Shown here: positions 1 to 11,333 of the stretch, piece after piece
How positions within the stretch are numbered: the stretch's first letter is position 1
Layout: every line of letters starts with the position of its first letter
NCBI GenBank assembly: GCA_930367215.1
Contig: OV884059.1
Span: 231,073,803 to 231,137,802, forward strand
DNA: 64,000 bases
Origin: Pollenia angustigena
Taxonomy: Eukaryota; Arthropoda; Insecta; Diptera; Polleniidae
Direction: 5' to 3'
Program-made: the position numbers and the translations under genes
Notes under the pieces: generated by a model
What the model saw: only the letters and a program-made list of their open reading frames with translations
Told to the model about the DNA's origin: nothing
Database searches by the model: none

Positions 1-332
1 TGGTTTTCATGAAAGCAAAATCCAAGGTGCAGACCACAAAATACTTGTATACTTCAAGATCACAGAAACAGCTTAAGCTCTTCATTGTCAATTTATTGGG
101 GCATCCAGTAATTTGTTGGACCTTCATAGTGGCTGAGAAGCTTTTAGAACTTTTTATATTAAGTCCCTCTTCTTTCTTTAAAATGTCTTCGTCATCAATT
201 ACATTTGGACAGCGATGAATTGTCATTCCCAGCTCCAACAAGTCTATCAGTAGTCCTTTTGCACGTCGCACCTACTCCATCAGGCGCGCCCTTGCCGTGA
301 CCGGCTTCGTGGCAATTCCACGTGAATTTTAC
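1..332 (-). pseudogene. Fragment of a conserved coding sequence with an HGKGAPDGVG motif, frameshifted
   Basis: Read on the minus strand from about 332, one frame gives a protein-like stretch with the core HGKGAPDGVGATCKRTTDR, then stops at TGA 195-197. A second frame, open from about 260 to the window edge, continues with protein-like sequence (IDDEDILKKEEG, then TMKVQQITG and LSCFCDLEVY). The two frames overlap between about 260 and 197, so a single indel in that stretch would explain the break. No initiator Met precedes the motif: an in-frame TAA lies just upstream (about 336-338), so this is an exon or fragment rather than a whole gene. Codon composition and GC content are higher than in the flanking AT-rich DNA. 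I recall the GHGKGAPDG/KRTxDR pattern from uncharacterised invertebrate proteins but cannot name its family or reaction. It could be a transposon-encoded protein or a decayed host exon continuing beyond the window. Confidence 0.6.
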
Positions 333-1439
333 TTAATTTAGTTAAAGTTCTTGCAATTTGGTTGCCAGTGCATAAAACATAAAAAACGAATGTTGGATTT
401 GATTAAAAAGTTGGTTAGCAAGATTTTGTATAAATCTTGAATGTCAGAACGTTAATATGGCAACTAAAGAAAGAACTTGACTACCTTATATTATTGTATA
501 ATGCAACATATGTATGTTAGTAGTATAAAACTAACTTAAACCAAAATTCACATTAAATAAGGCATACATACATTTTTGAAGCGTTAAAACACGTATAACG
601 TATATAGTGGAAATGTGTTGGTTTAACGTAAAATACTAAGAAAGAATTAATTTCTCAATTCCTTATCTACCCTGGACGCAAAATCTTTACCCTGGCATCT
701 GATGAAGCAGGGGAAATACGGCAGGGGAGATATGTTTTCCTTAAAAAACTAGCATAATCGGAAAAATATGTATTGTAACGAAAAATCTAACTAACACAGT
801 AAATTATACTGATATTAAAATAAATCAATATTATAAACAAACTTTAACCACAAATAACAAGTGAATAAAACTCTCCAGTGGAGATACATTAATCACTGAC
901 ACGTGCGAGTAACCCGAGTGTTTTGGTCGAATTATTGGCCCAATAGGAACACGCTAGTGGCTCGCGCGACTTTTATTGTTAAATGCACTTCAAAACAAAT
1001 ATTCTGCTATTTAAATTTGCAGCGTCAACGCATTTTAGCGGCATTTTTAAACGATCGAAAAATGTGCAGGGGAAGAGACTTAAAAAACGAAGGACAAAAA
1101 ATATGTAATTTTTTTCAATAAAATTTGAAAGTATTTTGAAAGTTTTTTTAAATGATTACCATTGTTATTTAAACTACTTTATGTAATAACTAACGATTAA
1201 ATATTTTATGAATTAGTAATGTGTTAAATTTCAAATATTTTGTTACAGAATACTAAAGGGACAGGCCAGGGTAGATACTTTTTTCTAGGTAAACATGAAG
1301 TTATGACTAAACTAAGGTAATTTAGGTATTGCAATTTATTGGTAAAAAAGTATACTGTATTTATTATTAAACGCGTTTGATATTTCCGCAAATTTAAAAA
1401 TTATATATGATTTTTTAATGTAGCCGTCGATAGTACCTA
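333..1439. other. AT-rich intergenic DNA
   Basis: Apart from the weak inverted repeat at 664-1278 there is no coding sequence, RNA gene or recognisable repeat. Poly-A/poly-T tracts dominate. Confidence 0.5.
664..1278. mobile_element. Possible inverted-repeat element (TATCTACCCTGG ends)
   Basis: A perfect 12-bp inverted repeat, TATCTACCCTGG at 664-675 and CCAGGGTAGATA at 1267-1278, bounds 615 bp of AT-rich DNA. The motif CCCTGG recurs at about 690. No target duplication is obvious, and the enclosed open frame (903-1121) has no recognisable domain. This may be a decayed nonautonomous DNA transposon; a chance pair is not excluded. Confidence 0.3.
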
Positions 1440-2840
1440 TTAACGTAGAAACACCCATTCACAAAATGCGTGTACAAAACGTATGAGTAGAACTACAATG
1501 ACAAATTATGTAAGAAAAGATAAACTCACTGTTTATTGTTGTTGTTTTTTGTTTAAGCTTTGATATTGTTACAAGTTAAACTGGGGCTTATAATTCTTAT
1601 TCGCTTAACAGTTTTATTTGTATAATATCTTTAGTTTTTCTAAAATCTTCAGTTTGTCAATAGTATGAAATGGGAATTTAGCGCATTATAACGAAACCTT
1701 GATTATGTGCGCTACTGTTCATCCCACAATTTAAATAGTGTTGTGAGGGTAAAAGAATTTTAACAATACACTGCAGACAGTACTTGTTTCTTTCAAAACC
1801 TTTCAATACAGTAAAAAATTTGTTCCTATAATCCAAGTATTTGAAAATTGACTTGTGTATTTTTCGAGAATTGTTTATGTTGACTCTAAATAAAATCTAA
1901 TTTTATAACACAGAATACTAACAGAACTGTCACGAGACGGAAGATTTTGCGTTTTTTTTTTTTGTCTTTCTAAAAAAGCTGCCCTTTTGCATTTCTCTTT
2001 TCATCATATTCTATGCCGCAATACAATGAACACAAATTTATTTAGTGAAGATTTATTTGCAAAACTGTTTTAATTAACTTTTAAGTTCACTACAGCACGA
2101 GTAAATAATATTAAAGTAAGTAAGAAAGTAAAATTGTAAAACAAAACAATATTACTAAATACATTTTTTTGCACAAAAAACAACGTTTGTTGAACTAATG
2201 CTTTTGTTTCACGTGGTTTGTGTTTTGTTATTTTTGTTTTGATTACGCCATTTGTGTTGATTGTTGCGGCCTGTTTTTACACCTTGCCACTTCACTACCA
2301 AAAAAAAAGCCTTCTGTCTCTTTCTTCGAAAGCTGCCCTCGCAACTGATTTGGGCCTTTTTCACATGTCATTTTTTACAGTTCTGTTAGTATTCTGTGTT
2401 TTATAATTGGAATACGCAGCACAAGATATAACCGAATGGAAGAAAATTGTGAACGAATTTGGGGAACGTGTCGGTCTGTAGCACCAAAAATTAAGACTTT
2501 TGTGTCGTATGTGGTGAATGTATACAAACATTTGCTTTTGCAAAGAATTCTTGTTACAATATTATCAAAGAAATTAACATACAACATATTTCGTACACAA
2601 ATATTCCAAGCTCAAAAAATGCGTGCAGTTGTTGTTCTTATTGTCGCATGTATTTTCTATTCCCTTGTTAAGTTTTGAGAGTACTTTTTATACCAGCACT
2701 TTTACTTTAGTGAATCAAGTGTTTTTTATTTCTACACGTTCACACACATAGTAAATTGGTCGTTAGCACTACTATTCAGTATTTGTGACAGCGACACTAC
2801 AGTATAGAGTTTGAACCTTTTTTTATTGTGTGTTCAAATA
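1440..2840 (+). repeat. Dispersed repeat, copy 1 (related to 25.8-26.9 kb)
   Basis: Three blocks recur at 25.83-26.89 kb on the same strand: about 1460-1860 (shared 'cagtacttgtttctttcaaa'), 2215-2375 (shared 'gctgccctcgca' and 'gatttgggc') and 2500-2690 (shared 'gtcgtatgtgg' and 'atatttcgta'). In the other copy the last two blocks are in the opposite order. Similarity is patchy, so the family is old. No terminal repeat, poly-A tail or protein domain was found, so the class is unknown. The open frames at 2218-2406 and 2436-2678 lie inside it and are not credible genes. Confidence 0.5.
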
Positions 2841-4407
2841 GAATTGTGCAGGCGTCCACTATGTACACAAAAAAAAAAAAAATCTCGCCAATTTTTTTGT
2901 TTTTTCCATTAAGCCATTAATCATAAATAAATTCAGTTTCAATTAAAATTTTAATCAAGTCAATTATGCTTTACATTGCTGCAGAAAGTGTTGTTAATAT
3001 CACAAAATATTTAACTGATACTATTAATTTGTTTTCTGGTGCAAATTTAAATACATTTTTTAATTGATTTTAATGAAAAATGTGTATTATTAACATTTTT
3101 CATTAAAATCAATTTTATTTTTTCTATGTAGCCTATATTTAATGTCGCTTCCAACCTTAATCTTTTTCAATGAGTTTTTATTGCTTTCAACAAATCTCTC
3201 GGCAAATAAAAGCATTTTGAAAATCTACAAATTTTAATTAAATTGAAAAAATTGATATTAAAAATTCAGCATATCAATAAATTAATTTACGAATATTTGT
3301 CGGTTGCACTCATTCTCGTACTCGTTCGAACATTAAATTTGTTTCAAACAAAGTAGTTGGAAGCTTTAAATGCAATTTTTTTAATGTCGCAGAATACTGG
3401 CAAAACACTTGCTAAACTATTTTGCTTAGCAAACTATGGAATACGTGTTGCATTAAATGAAGTCGCATGAAATTGCACTTGTGGTGTGGTTGGCTGTGGT
3501 TGACGACTTTTGACGCTTTACTACCAGAGTACTTTAACTGTAAGTATGTCGCGCGAGCCATAAAATATGGAAACAACAAAATTTTTAAAATACATAAATT
3601 CCAAAATCTTACGTTGCAATCAAAATTCCAAAAATATTTTTTTTCTCATTTAAAATTTATATTTTTTTTTTTATAAATGTTGTGTGTGTTTTTATTTTTT
3701 AATTTATGTATAACCAACCAGTTTTTTGTTTTGTAAATATTTTTTTATTTAGTTGTTCAAACGACTAAAATGCAACAATAAAAAAACTTGTAAAAACAAA
3801 ATGAGTAGTGAAACATGCAAGTGATTTGCTGTTTTGGGTATAATTTTTATACACAACTTTTTTTTTAAGTGTAAATTATAGTTGCAACTGGTCTGATAGG
3901 ACAGTTATGTAATTTTACCGAAACAAAAAACAAAACTTGAATTAAAAATTGTTATTTTATTGTAATTCACAAAAAAAATTAGCTTAAAAATGTTGTAAAA
4001 AGTTAAAACTAGAGACTGACTGGAATCATTAAAATAAAATTTTAAAAATTTGTTTCGTTCGTGTTAGAAATAAATCCAAACTTAGAAGACAGAAATTGTC
4101 TAGTGTGCAAAATTTATTTAAATAATTTTAAGCACTTAAACAAAAATATCAAAAAATAATAGTAGGGATGTTTGGTGGGGGAATAGTAGTAGTGGTAATA
4201 ACTTTTTAATGCAAATAAAACTTTACAATCATACAAGTTGTAAAAAACGAGTTCATGCGTAAAAAGTCATGCGACTTAAAAGAAAAAATGTGTATAATTT
4301 TCATTAAAAAAAATTTAATAATTAAACACACAGTGACAGCTCTGATGATGTAACAAATGTTGATAACAAACGGGAATAAATAACGATTTTTAGGTGTCTT
4401 CACTTGT
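2841..4407. other. AT-rich intergenic DNA
   Basis: Contains the 3062-3114 hairpin and poly-A/poly-T runs, but no coding sequence or recognised repeat family. Confidence 0.5.
3062..3114. repeat. Perfect 22-bp inverted repeat (hairpin)
   Basis: The arms at 3062-3083 and 3093-3114 are exact reverse complements of 22 bases separated by a 9-base loop. The arms are AT-rich. It may be the core of a very short MITE or a local palindromic duplication. Nothing shows that it is transcribed. Confidence 0.75.
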
Positions 4408-5775
4408 TATACCCTCCACCACAATTAGTTGTGAAGAGGGTATATTAAGTTTGTCATTCCGTGTGAAACTTTTTTATTATTCATCTCAGACCCTATAAAG
4501 TATATATATTCTGGGTCCTTGACTAATTTTAAGTAGATTTAGCCATGTCCGTCTGTCTGTCCGTCTGTCCGTCTGTTGAAAACACGCTCACTTTCGAAAA
4601 ACTCAAAAGAAATAAACAAACTTGGTGTCAAACTGCTTGTAGTTATCCTAAGCAGTTTGGGATTGAAATCCAGCAAAATCGGTTCAATAGGATCTGAGCT
4701 ATGAATCAAAATGTGGAACTACCACCTAAAAAAAATTGATACTTTTTTTACAAAAACAAAAAAATCACGCTGTAAAATTTCTTGAAGATCCGTCCATGAT
4801 TTACCCTAGGCCCCATATAAGCCCTACTCCGGGAAAACAGTATAGTAAGCCTAAAACCCTAACTAACAATGCTATCATAACAAATTATGGCACGTCACAG
4901 TTAAATAGGACTAGAAATTAAACTATTAAGTTTCGTGAAGATCGGTCCATAACTTACCATAGGCCCCATATAAAACCTACTTCCAGAAAACAGTTTAGTA
5001 CGCCTAAATCCGTACAAAATAATGCTATCATAACACAATTTGGAACATATAAGTTTTACAGGACTAGAAATAACACTGTGAAATTTCGTGAAGATCGGTC
5101 CATAATTTACCATAGGCCCCATATAAACCTATCTCCCGGAAAACAGCTTAGTAAACCTAAATACGTAAAAAATAATGCTATCATAACAAAATTTGATACA
5201 TCACAGTTTTATAGAACTAGAAACGACACTGTGAAAGTTGGTGAAGATCGGTGCATAACTTACCATAGGCCTCATATAAAGCCCACTCTGGTAAAATAAT
5301 TAAATACGCGGTAAACTGTCTTCCAGTTTAGCATCATATGGCCAGAAAAAATGTTATGCAATTTTGTGATATTAGATTCCATTTAAGCAGCCTTCTGAAA
5401 TTTACTGCAAACGCGTAAACTAATTGCACCGCTGTATTGAAATTTATGTTTTTTAATACCAGAAATCGTTCTGCAGAATTTGGGATGATTGGTTCATAGC
5501 TTACCATGGCTTTTATATAATTTGTTCTCTTGAAAATCATTTAAGTTCATCTTAAACTGATATTCTACTCAAACTTTTTAAAATTGATTCTGATTGTCGA
5601 TCAATAATTTTATATAGGTCTAAACCGCAACAAATTTTAATGCAGATGTCTGTTTTTACAAAGATTATAATAATAAATAGACATCATACATAGTTTACTC
5701 CTAAAACATTCGAAGTGTCGGTGGAGGGTATCAAAGATTCGGCACAGCCGAATATAGCACTCTAACTTGTTTTTA
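4408..5775 (+). mobile_element. DINE-1/INE-1-like (Helentron-type) nonautonomous element, copy A
   Basis: One end is a stem-loop (ATACCCTC paired with GAGGGTAT, 4409-4444). It is followed by the stretch 'gaccctataaagtatatat' and the microsatellite-like CGTCTGTC core at about 4548-4575, which are hallmarks of Drosophila DINE-1/INE-1 elements. The middle holds 153-bp tandem monomers (4776-5300). The other end carries a 'ggtggagggtatc' block and the 'ttcggcacagccgaa' palindrome, ending near 5775. The same architecture recurs reversed at 13.6-14.75 and 35.8-36.7 kb. Such elements are nonautonomous and encode nothing. The strand is arbitrary: this copy is taken as +. Confidence 0.75.
4776..5300 (+). 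repeat. 153-bp tandem monomers inside DINE-like copy A
   Basis: The anchor GAAGATC occurs at 4784, 4937, 5090 and 5243, each exactly 153 bp apart. Each monomer carries 'ttaccctaggccccatata'-like and 'gaaaacagtttagta'-like blocks. Because 153 is divisible by three (51 codons), an open frame in one unit stays open in the next; this explains the repetitive open frames at 4736-4921 and 5078-5299. Central tandem repeats of about 150 bp are known in some Drosophila DINE-1 variants (DINE-TR1). Confidence 0.85.
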
Positions 5776-5915
5776 TTAGGGACTAAACTAAGTTTTTGGC
5801 TAACCATTTATGTCAGTGAGTGTATTTATCAAGAATAAAAATTGGGAGTTTTGCAAAACAAAACAAAATCTTGTTAATGGAAAAATTGTGTACTCCCAAA
5901 AATAACTTTGATATG

Positions 5916-6045
5916 ATTAGTATTGTGGTTAAGTTATTGAACTGGTTAAATGAAAATTAAATTCAATGAACTTTAGCCTGATTAAAATATCAAAATTTGG
6001 ATTAAAAACCATAAACAGTTTAATAAATTAACCACAACACTAATT
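5916..6045. mobile_element. Short inverted-repeat element (MITE-like)
   Basis: The ends 'attagtattgtggttaa' and 'ttaaccacaacactaat' are imperfect inverted repeats of about 30 bp around a 70-bp interior. The interior stretch 'gaactttagcctgattaaa' at about 5966 recurs at about 6608 in the same orientation, so a second partial copy flanks the tRNA-like sequences. No target duplication is clear. Confidence 0.5.
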
Positions 6046-6302
6046 ATTGTTAACAGCTAAGGCACAAGCTCTTTGTTTACATTTGTGCTTCAAGTTGTGC
6101 TGAAGAAGTAAGACAAAAACAAACATGAAAAACAGAAAAATGTACTTTGGACTTCAAGACGAATTATTGACAAAAAGTACGAAAAATAGAAGCAAAACAT
6201 GTTAATCCCTTAAAATAGACAATCATTCAAAACAAATTTCGATCTACCAAAGTTAAAATACCATTTTGTTTAAAGAATGATGTTTGACTATTTTTTTTCG
6301 AT

Positions 6303-6374
6303 TTCTGGCGTGATTCGAACCCGGAACCCCAGCGCTGATAGACTAGCTCACTACCAGCTAGCCTACCGGGGCAC
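6303..6374 (-). repeat. tRNA-derived SINE head
   Basis: On the minus strand this begins GTGCCCCGGTAGGC. It has an A-box-like TAGGCTAGCTGG and a B-box GGGTTCGAATC, so it resembles the RNA polymerase III promoter half of a tRNA-derived SINE. It closely matches the better preserved copy at 33008-33160. A short T run on the + strand (6291-6298) may be the remnant of the A tail. It lacks a credible cloverleaf and should not be called a functional tRNA gene. Confidence 0.6.
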
Positions 6375-6419
6375 TTTTTGACTGCGAGCCGTCGTCAATG
6401 GCGGTGAGTGTTAAACGGC

Positions 6420-6502
6420 AATGATATCTGAAGAGATAGTGTGGTTACTATCGAAACATGTCAAATCAACCTGACCGCAAACGTGGGTTCGATTCCCGCA
6501 GC
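6420..6502 (+). repeat. Second tRNA-like segment with a B-box
   Basis: The + strand holds a perfect B-box-like GGGTTCGATTCCCGC at 6485-6499, about 60 bases after an A-box-poor region. It lies 46 bases from, and opposite in orientation to, the SINE head at 6303-6374. It may be a different tRNA-derived SINE head or a tRNA pseudogene; the upstream half cannot be folded convincingly. Confidence 0.4.
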
Positions 6503-6649
6503 ATACAAGGATGAAAAATTATCAATAAATATTAATTAATTTGTAAAATTAATGTTGTAAAATTCCTTACTTCATAAAAATAAATTAATGGAAATTAAAT
6601 TTAATGAACTTTAGCCTGATTAAAATATTAAAACTTTGATCATTTAAAA

Positions 6650-7265
6650 TTTTTTTTATAAAAATTTTATTTGTTTACGGGAAAAGTACTTTTTTAGAAA
6701 ACGGTACATTTTATAAAAAATGTAAAGAAGAGACATTTGGTAAAAGGATACTACATATTTTGTATTGGTTAAAAATATTTTTGGTGCATAAATGTCTATT
6801 TATTTTGGGTACAAAATTTTTGGTTTAAAATGCAGAAAGTACTATTTATATGTTTCTGTGTATAATATTACTTTTCAAAAAGTACTATTTATGTTAAAAG
6901 GAATAGTTTTTTTTAAGAAAATTGTATATTCGGAAATTTTTGAATTTAAATTTAGTTTTCTATTCAAATTTAACTTTTTTGTGTAAAAAGTACTTTTTCT
7001 AAAAGCGGTACTTTTTGCAAGAAAGAGAACATTAAGTGTAAAATGGTTTACCCATATATTTAGATAATTATGCATACAATTATTGCGTAAGAATTTCTGT
7101 TGTTTACAGAAAATGTACTTTTTGGAAAGACGTAAAAAATCATTTTGTAAAAAGATAAAATTTTTTTTCGCCATTGCTTTAAGTACAATAAAATTTAAAT
7201 GCATAAGTAGACATTTTGTGTAAAAAAAAACAAATTTTGTGTACAAATGCCGAAAGTACTATTGA
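6650..7265. repeat. AAAAAGTAC/GTACTTTTT-rich low-complexity tract
   Basis: Short units built on AAAAAGTACTTTTT and its variants recur every 50-100 bp. The same motif dominates 34.15-35.76 kb. The open frame 6875-7246 on the minus strand is made of this low-complexity sequence and has no domain. Confidence 0.55.
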
Positions 7266-9513
7266 TGTTAAAGGTGTTTTTTTGCATAATATTGTATAAT
7301 TTATTTATTTATTAATTCGACTTATAACTTAAAATTACAGCTAATGTAATGTTGCAATGGCAACGTTAGCTTCAGATTAAAGTAACTTTATGATAGGAAC
7401 TTTTGTTGTGGTAATATTACTATTAGTGATTTTTTAAATTTTTCTCAGGAATCAAATTTCATAATAAGATTTGGTCCTTTTAAGGAATTTAATAATTAAA
7501 GCAGTATTGTTGGAATGGATTGGATAGTAGGCATAGTGGATCAGAGTTGCGGAAGATAGTTGTTCTGGCATTTTGTGTTCTTGGACATTCCATTAAGATG
7601 TGTGTGTAAAAAAGTATTTTTTTTTGTTGTTGTATAAAATTTCAATGTTTGTTTAACCCATACTTTTTTGTATAGAAACGATAATTTCACAAAGAGATAA
7701 TTTTGATCAGAGTTCGAAAAAAACACTAAGGTGTGGCATGTTAGTGTACCGAACCTTATCTTGCCATGATAATACACATGCATATTATATATAAAAACAA
7801 AAAAAAAAAGCATTTGTTGTCTTTGTAAAATTCTACACAGACAGAATACGGTAAACAATAATTGTGAATGTCCTTAGCAGTTTATTGAAATTTTTAATGA
7901 GTGAAATCAACCGCAAATTTGCTGCTTTTGTGTTTTTTCATGAATGATATTGCATGTGAAAGAGATCGCACGGAAATACACAACCCGTACGCTAAAAGAA
8001 CACTACATGTACGCTAGAGCAATATCGGTACGTTATCTCAATATTTGTGTTCAGTAGCTCACATTTTTTGTGTACCGTATTTTGTTTGTGTACAAATCCA
8101 CAAACACAAAAATAAGGGTTAGAGTTAGTGTTTTTTAAAAATAAACTATGTAAGTTTACATTTATTTTTTGAGCTCTGCCCTTCATGTTTTAAAATAAAT
8201 GAAATATTTGTCTAAAATGCTACTGTGCGTGCAAAAAAATGCGTCTTTCCCCTTTTAATTAATTAGGTACTTTTAAAGTTTTTTTTAAAGCAATTTTTGG
8301 GGAAAAAGTACTTTTTGAAAAGAGAGCTCTTACACAGCAGTAAATGATAAAGAATGAATTCTACAAAAAGCTGCTATTTTAGTGCTGACAACAAAGACGG
8401 TTTTAAAGCGAAAAAATAAATTATGGTTAATGAAAATGATTGAAAAAAGCCATTTAAACAAGTAAAATTTTAGCATTAATGAATATATTAATATAGTTAG
8501 CCATTAAAAAAGCACTTTAGGATTGCTTTCTTTGTATGTTAAAAGATGCGCTTAATGTCAGCAGAAAATTGTCCTCCAAACCGGGAACAGCCCATAAAAA
8601 AATCAGGCATCTTATCAGCAGGTTTGCAGCGATTTGAAGTATGAATTCATATATAAAACCTGTTCCTTTTAGAGCCCATTTTTTACTGGGTGGGTAGCTA
8701 TCATTTTAAAAAGTTTACTTCAAATACTTACAGATATTTAAAAATTTCCTGATGAGTAACAATTGTTAAACTTACCTAAAAGAAGATTAAAAGAAAAAGA
8801 CATATTAGATACCATAAATTGCTTTAAAACATTAAGAAATCAAATATAATTGTAATTATTACAATAAAAAAAAAAACTTTTAAATTGCAAAAATACATTA
8901 AAATTGTCCATTACCAAAGTCTGTCATACTTTTTTTTTAGTCGAGCTAATGGTTGTGTCAAAAACATTTTGTCTTCCAATCCAAATTAAATCCCACAGAT
9001 GGTCTTATGTATTCATTAGATATTAAATACTAAAAACAACATTTTTCAATACGCACATTTGTTTTTTTTTACATAAATTTACTTACACAAAACTATTCAA
9101 ATAAATAGTTTTGTAAAAAGCATTCAAATCTACAATAACAACAACTAAAAACTTCGATTTTAATAAAAAATAAAACAACAACAACAGATTGGTTTGAGAC
9201 AGCCGGGCTACTTTGTTAATATTTTTCGTTGAGTTTTTAGAGATACTTTTGAGTTTTTGAGTGATTTGTATGAGAATATGAAAACCTGTTGAATACTTAA
9301 TGGTATGAAGACACTTTTAGATATAAATTATTCATATTCATACAATTTTTTATTTGTTTTTGGAATTTTGACATCTGATATAAGAAAATTTGTGTTCAAG
9401 TAAAAAAAAAAATAAGTACTTGCTGTGTGCTTCTCTTAATGTTTAACAAAGTTTTTTTTATGTATTTTAGATAAAAATGTTAAAACTGATAGTTTGGATT
9501 TACGTCATAGGTG
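7266..9513. other. AT-rich intergenic DNA
   Basis: No gene is supported. A small hairpin lies at about 7337-7370 and an 11-bp inverted repeat at about 9089-9116. The minus-strand open frame 7541-7858 shows no domain and is dominated by poly-A. Confidence 0.5.
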
Positions 9514-9681
9514 CAGTTAAACCTCTCATGGCCGGACAACGAAGAAGGTACAATTGAATTGTGCCCATGCAGGGGGGAAAATAACTGAATGCTTTTCTTA
9601 ATAGAATGCTGCCGTAACAAGGCGTGTCCGTCGAAAGTGTAGTCCGCTTAAAGAAGTTTCCCGTTAAGGAAGATGACACTG
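9514..9681. mobile_element. pogo/Tigger-like MITE (decayed)
   Basis: The left end CAGTTAAACCTC and, read inward from the right, CAGTGTCATCTTCC are imperfect inverted repeats. They resemble the CAGTGAAACCTC terminus typical of pogo/Tigger elements and the better copy at 12619-12956. The right end is followed by TA; the expected left TA has become TG. It is too short to encode a transposase. Confidence 0.35.
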
Positions 9682-9780
9682 TACTAAGTTTAAGAACAAG
9701 TTTGTTGTAATGTGGAATTTTGTTGAAATTGCTAATTCTAAGCAAAACGATATCTGTTTAAAGAGAACTTAAATTTGGGT

Positions 9781-9965
9781 TTTATTATGTTCTTTCGAGA
9801 TCGTAAAGATCTCTTGAGATCTGTCAAGTTTGGGTTTTTGCCGACTTCCAGGTATTAACTGTAGCCGATTTCCCCGGAGAATGTAAAACTTAAAGATAAA
9901 ATATCTGTAAGATGATCCCTACAAGCCATGGGGGTGTATAAGCAACAGTAATGGGTAGAAAATCT
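9781..9965 (+). repeat. Old dispersed repeat related to 48.28-48.42 kb
   Basis: The segment around 9805-9875 ('gagatctgtcaa', 'tattaactgtagccg') aligns with 48290-48355 ('gagatccgtcaa', 'tattgactgccacgg') over roughly 75 bases with many substitutions. The GC content is above the background. Its class is not recognised. Confidence 0.4.
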
Positions 9966-10168
9966 GACTCTTAAGCTGAATTTTTAAGATCTAAGATCTG
10001 TGTCAGCCGTAAACTATGAAAAGATAGATCTGCCAATTTCACTTCTGCGAAATAACGCATATTAGATGCACTTTAATTCCCGAGAATGTAACAGAGAGAA
10101 GTAAAATATCCCCACAATATATATCCCTACATTTCCCGGGGGATTGCTTCTGATAAATTCTATTAACA

Positions 10169-10466
10169 CTGCGGCCACACGGTCAAGTTGTTCTTGATAG
10201 TCTTTTACATATACTGCTTGTCAAAATTTACATAAATTGAAAGCTGTGACGTAGGCTGCATTCAATTTCTGAGCAATTCACTTTCAAGATGTCATCAAGA
10301 AAACAATTTATAATGACAAACGAAAATTTTGCTCACTAACCTTGAAACACTCACTGCCAAGAGAATTTTAAAGGCAAGTTCGTATCAATTTTTAAAAGTA
10401 TGAGTGTTTGGTAAAAAAGTGTGAGTATATTAAAACTTGATAGGCAAAACTTGATCGTGTAACCCT
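10169..10466 (+). mobile_element. Inverted-repeat element, ACACGGTCAAG family, copy 1
   Basis: The ends are CTGCGGCCACACGGTCAAG on the left and, reading inward from the right, GGGTTACACGATCAAG. A second copy lies reversed at 26896-27214 and shares the subterminal blocks 'cttttacatatactgcttg' and 'ttacataaattgaaagct'. TTAA abuts the CTGCGGCC end in both copies, which suggests a piggyBac-type TTAA target, but the other ends lack TTAA. It is noncoding. Confidence 0.6.
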
Positions 10467-10567
10467 CAAGTAAACTAATAGGATAGTTGTGTACTAATTT
10501 TAGTGATGCCAGAATTTCTTTTTGAAAAAATTGCCACGCTGTCTTTGAAAATTATGTTGTTTACTTA

Positions 10568-10637
10568 GTCTGAGTTTATAGATGAGAGGGGAAGAGATCA
10601 TGCTTTTTTCTCTCCTCTCTCTCCCATAAACTCAGAC
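10568..10637. mobile_element. Palindromic mini-element with purine-rich hairpin, copy 1
   Basis: GTCTGAGTTTAT at the left pairs with ATAAACTCAGAC at the right, and the inner arms are GAGAGGGGAAGAGA against CTCTCCTCTCTCTC. A CATGC lies near the loop. The left flank is TTA and the right TTT, so a 3-bp duplication may have decayed. The flank 'gaaaactttcatagt' is shared with the hairpin at 17.2 kb. Confidence 0.55.
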
Positions 10638-10852
10638 TTTCTGAAAGAAAACTTTCATAGTGTGATCCCAGACTTATATGCCAAAAAAAACTTTTCACTG
10701 CATTCATTCCTACTTTCATGTCTTAACCGATAAATTGAAATAATATTATACGTGTTTTAGTCGAATAACAAAAATCTAGTACAAACATTAATGCAAGCAT
10801 TCAGACATTCAAAAATTATTTTTAGAAAAAACATTTTTAACGAACGACCCCC

Positions 10853-10926
10853 GTATTCATAAACAATTATTAAATTTAACAAACGTTTTTTTAGAAAAAT
10901 TTAAAATATTTTTATGAATGCAGCAG
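10853..10926. mobile_element. CCCGTATTCATAAA-type MITE, decayed copy
   Basis: It starts with CCCCCGTATTCATAAACAATT and ends with 'tttttatgaatgcag', an imperfect inverse. The left end matches both ends of the better copy at 37471-37564. Confidence 0.45.
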
Positions 10927-11333
10927 TAATTGAATTTAATTTTTTTTAAATAAACAAGCTCTTGAACTGTTCCACACATTGTAACTTTGTTAAAGCAAAA
11001 CCAAAAATTGCATAAGTCTAAAGAACTGGACTACATTTTTCCACTCTCATTCTCACTGAAATTATGTTTTTTTGCTTATAAACATGATTTTGAATATTTG
11101 CTAGACTATTACTTCGCTACTGTTTTAGAGAAAAAAATACCGACATAATTTTCTATACTTCTGGCAACACTGTCGCAACAATGTAGACCAGTGCTGCCAA
11201 TGGAATTTCGAGAAAGATACATTTTAGTTTCGAAAAAGATAAACTTTTTCCCAAAAAGATACATTTAAAAAAAAAATGTAAGTCCAATTTCAACGTTTAA
11301 CATTTATTAACATTACATTTTTATTTCATACTC

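Noticed and set aside
10501..11172. Another hAT element ending at CTGGCAACACTG (11161-11172)
   Set aside because: A possible left end (TAGTGATGCCAGAA at about 10501) exists, but no matching 8-bp duplication was found.
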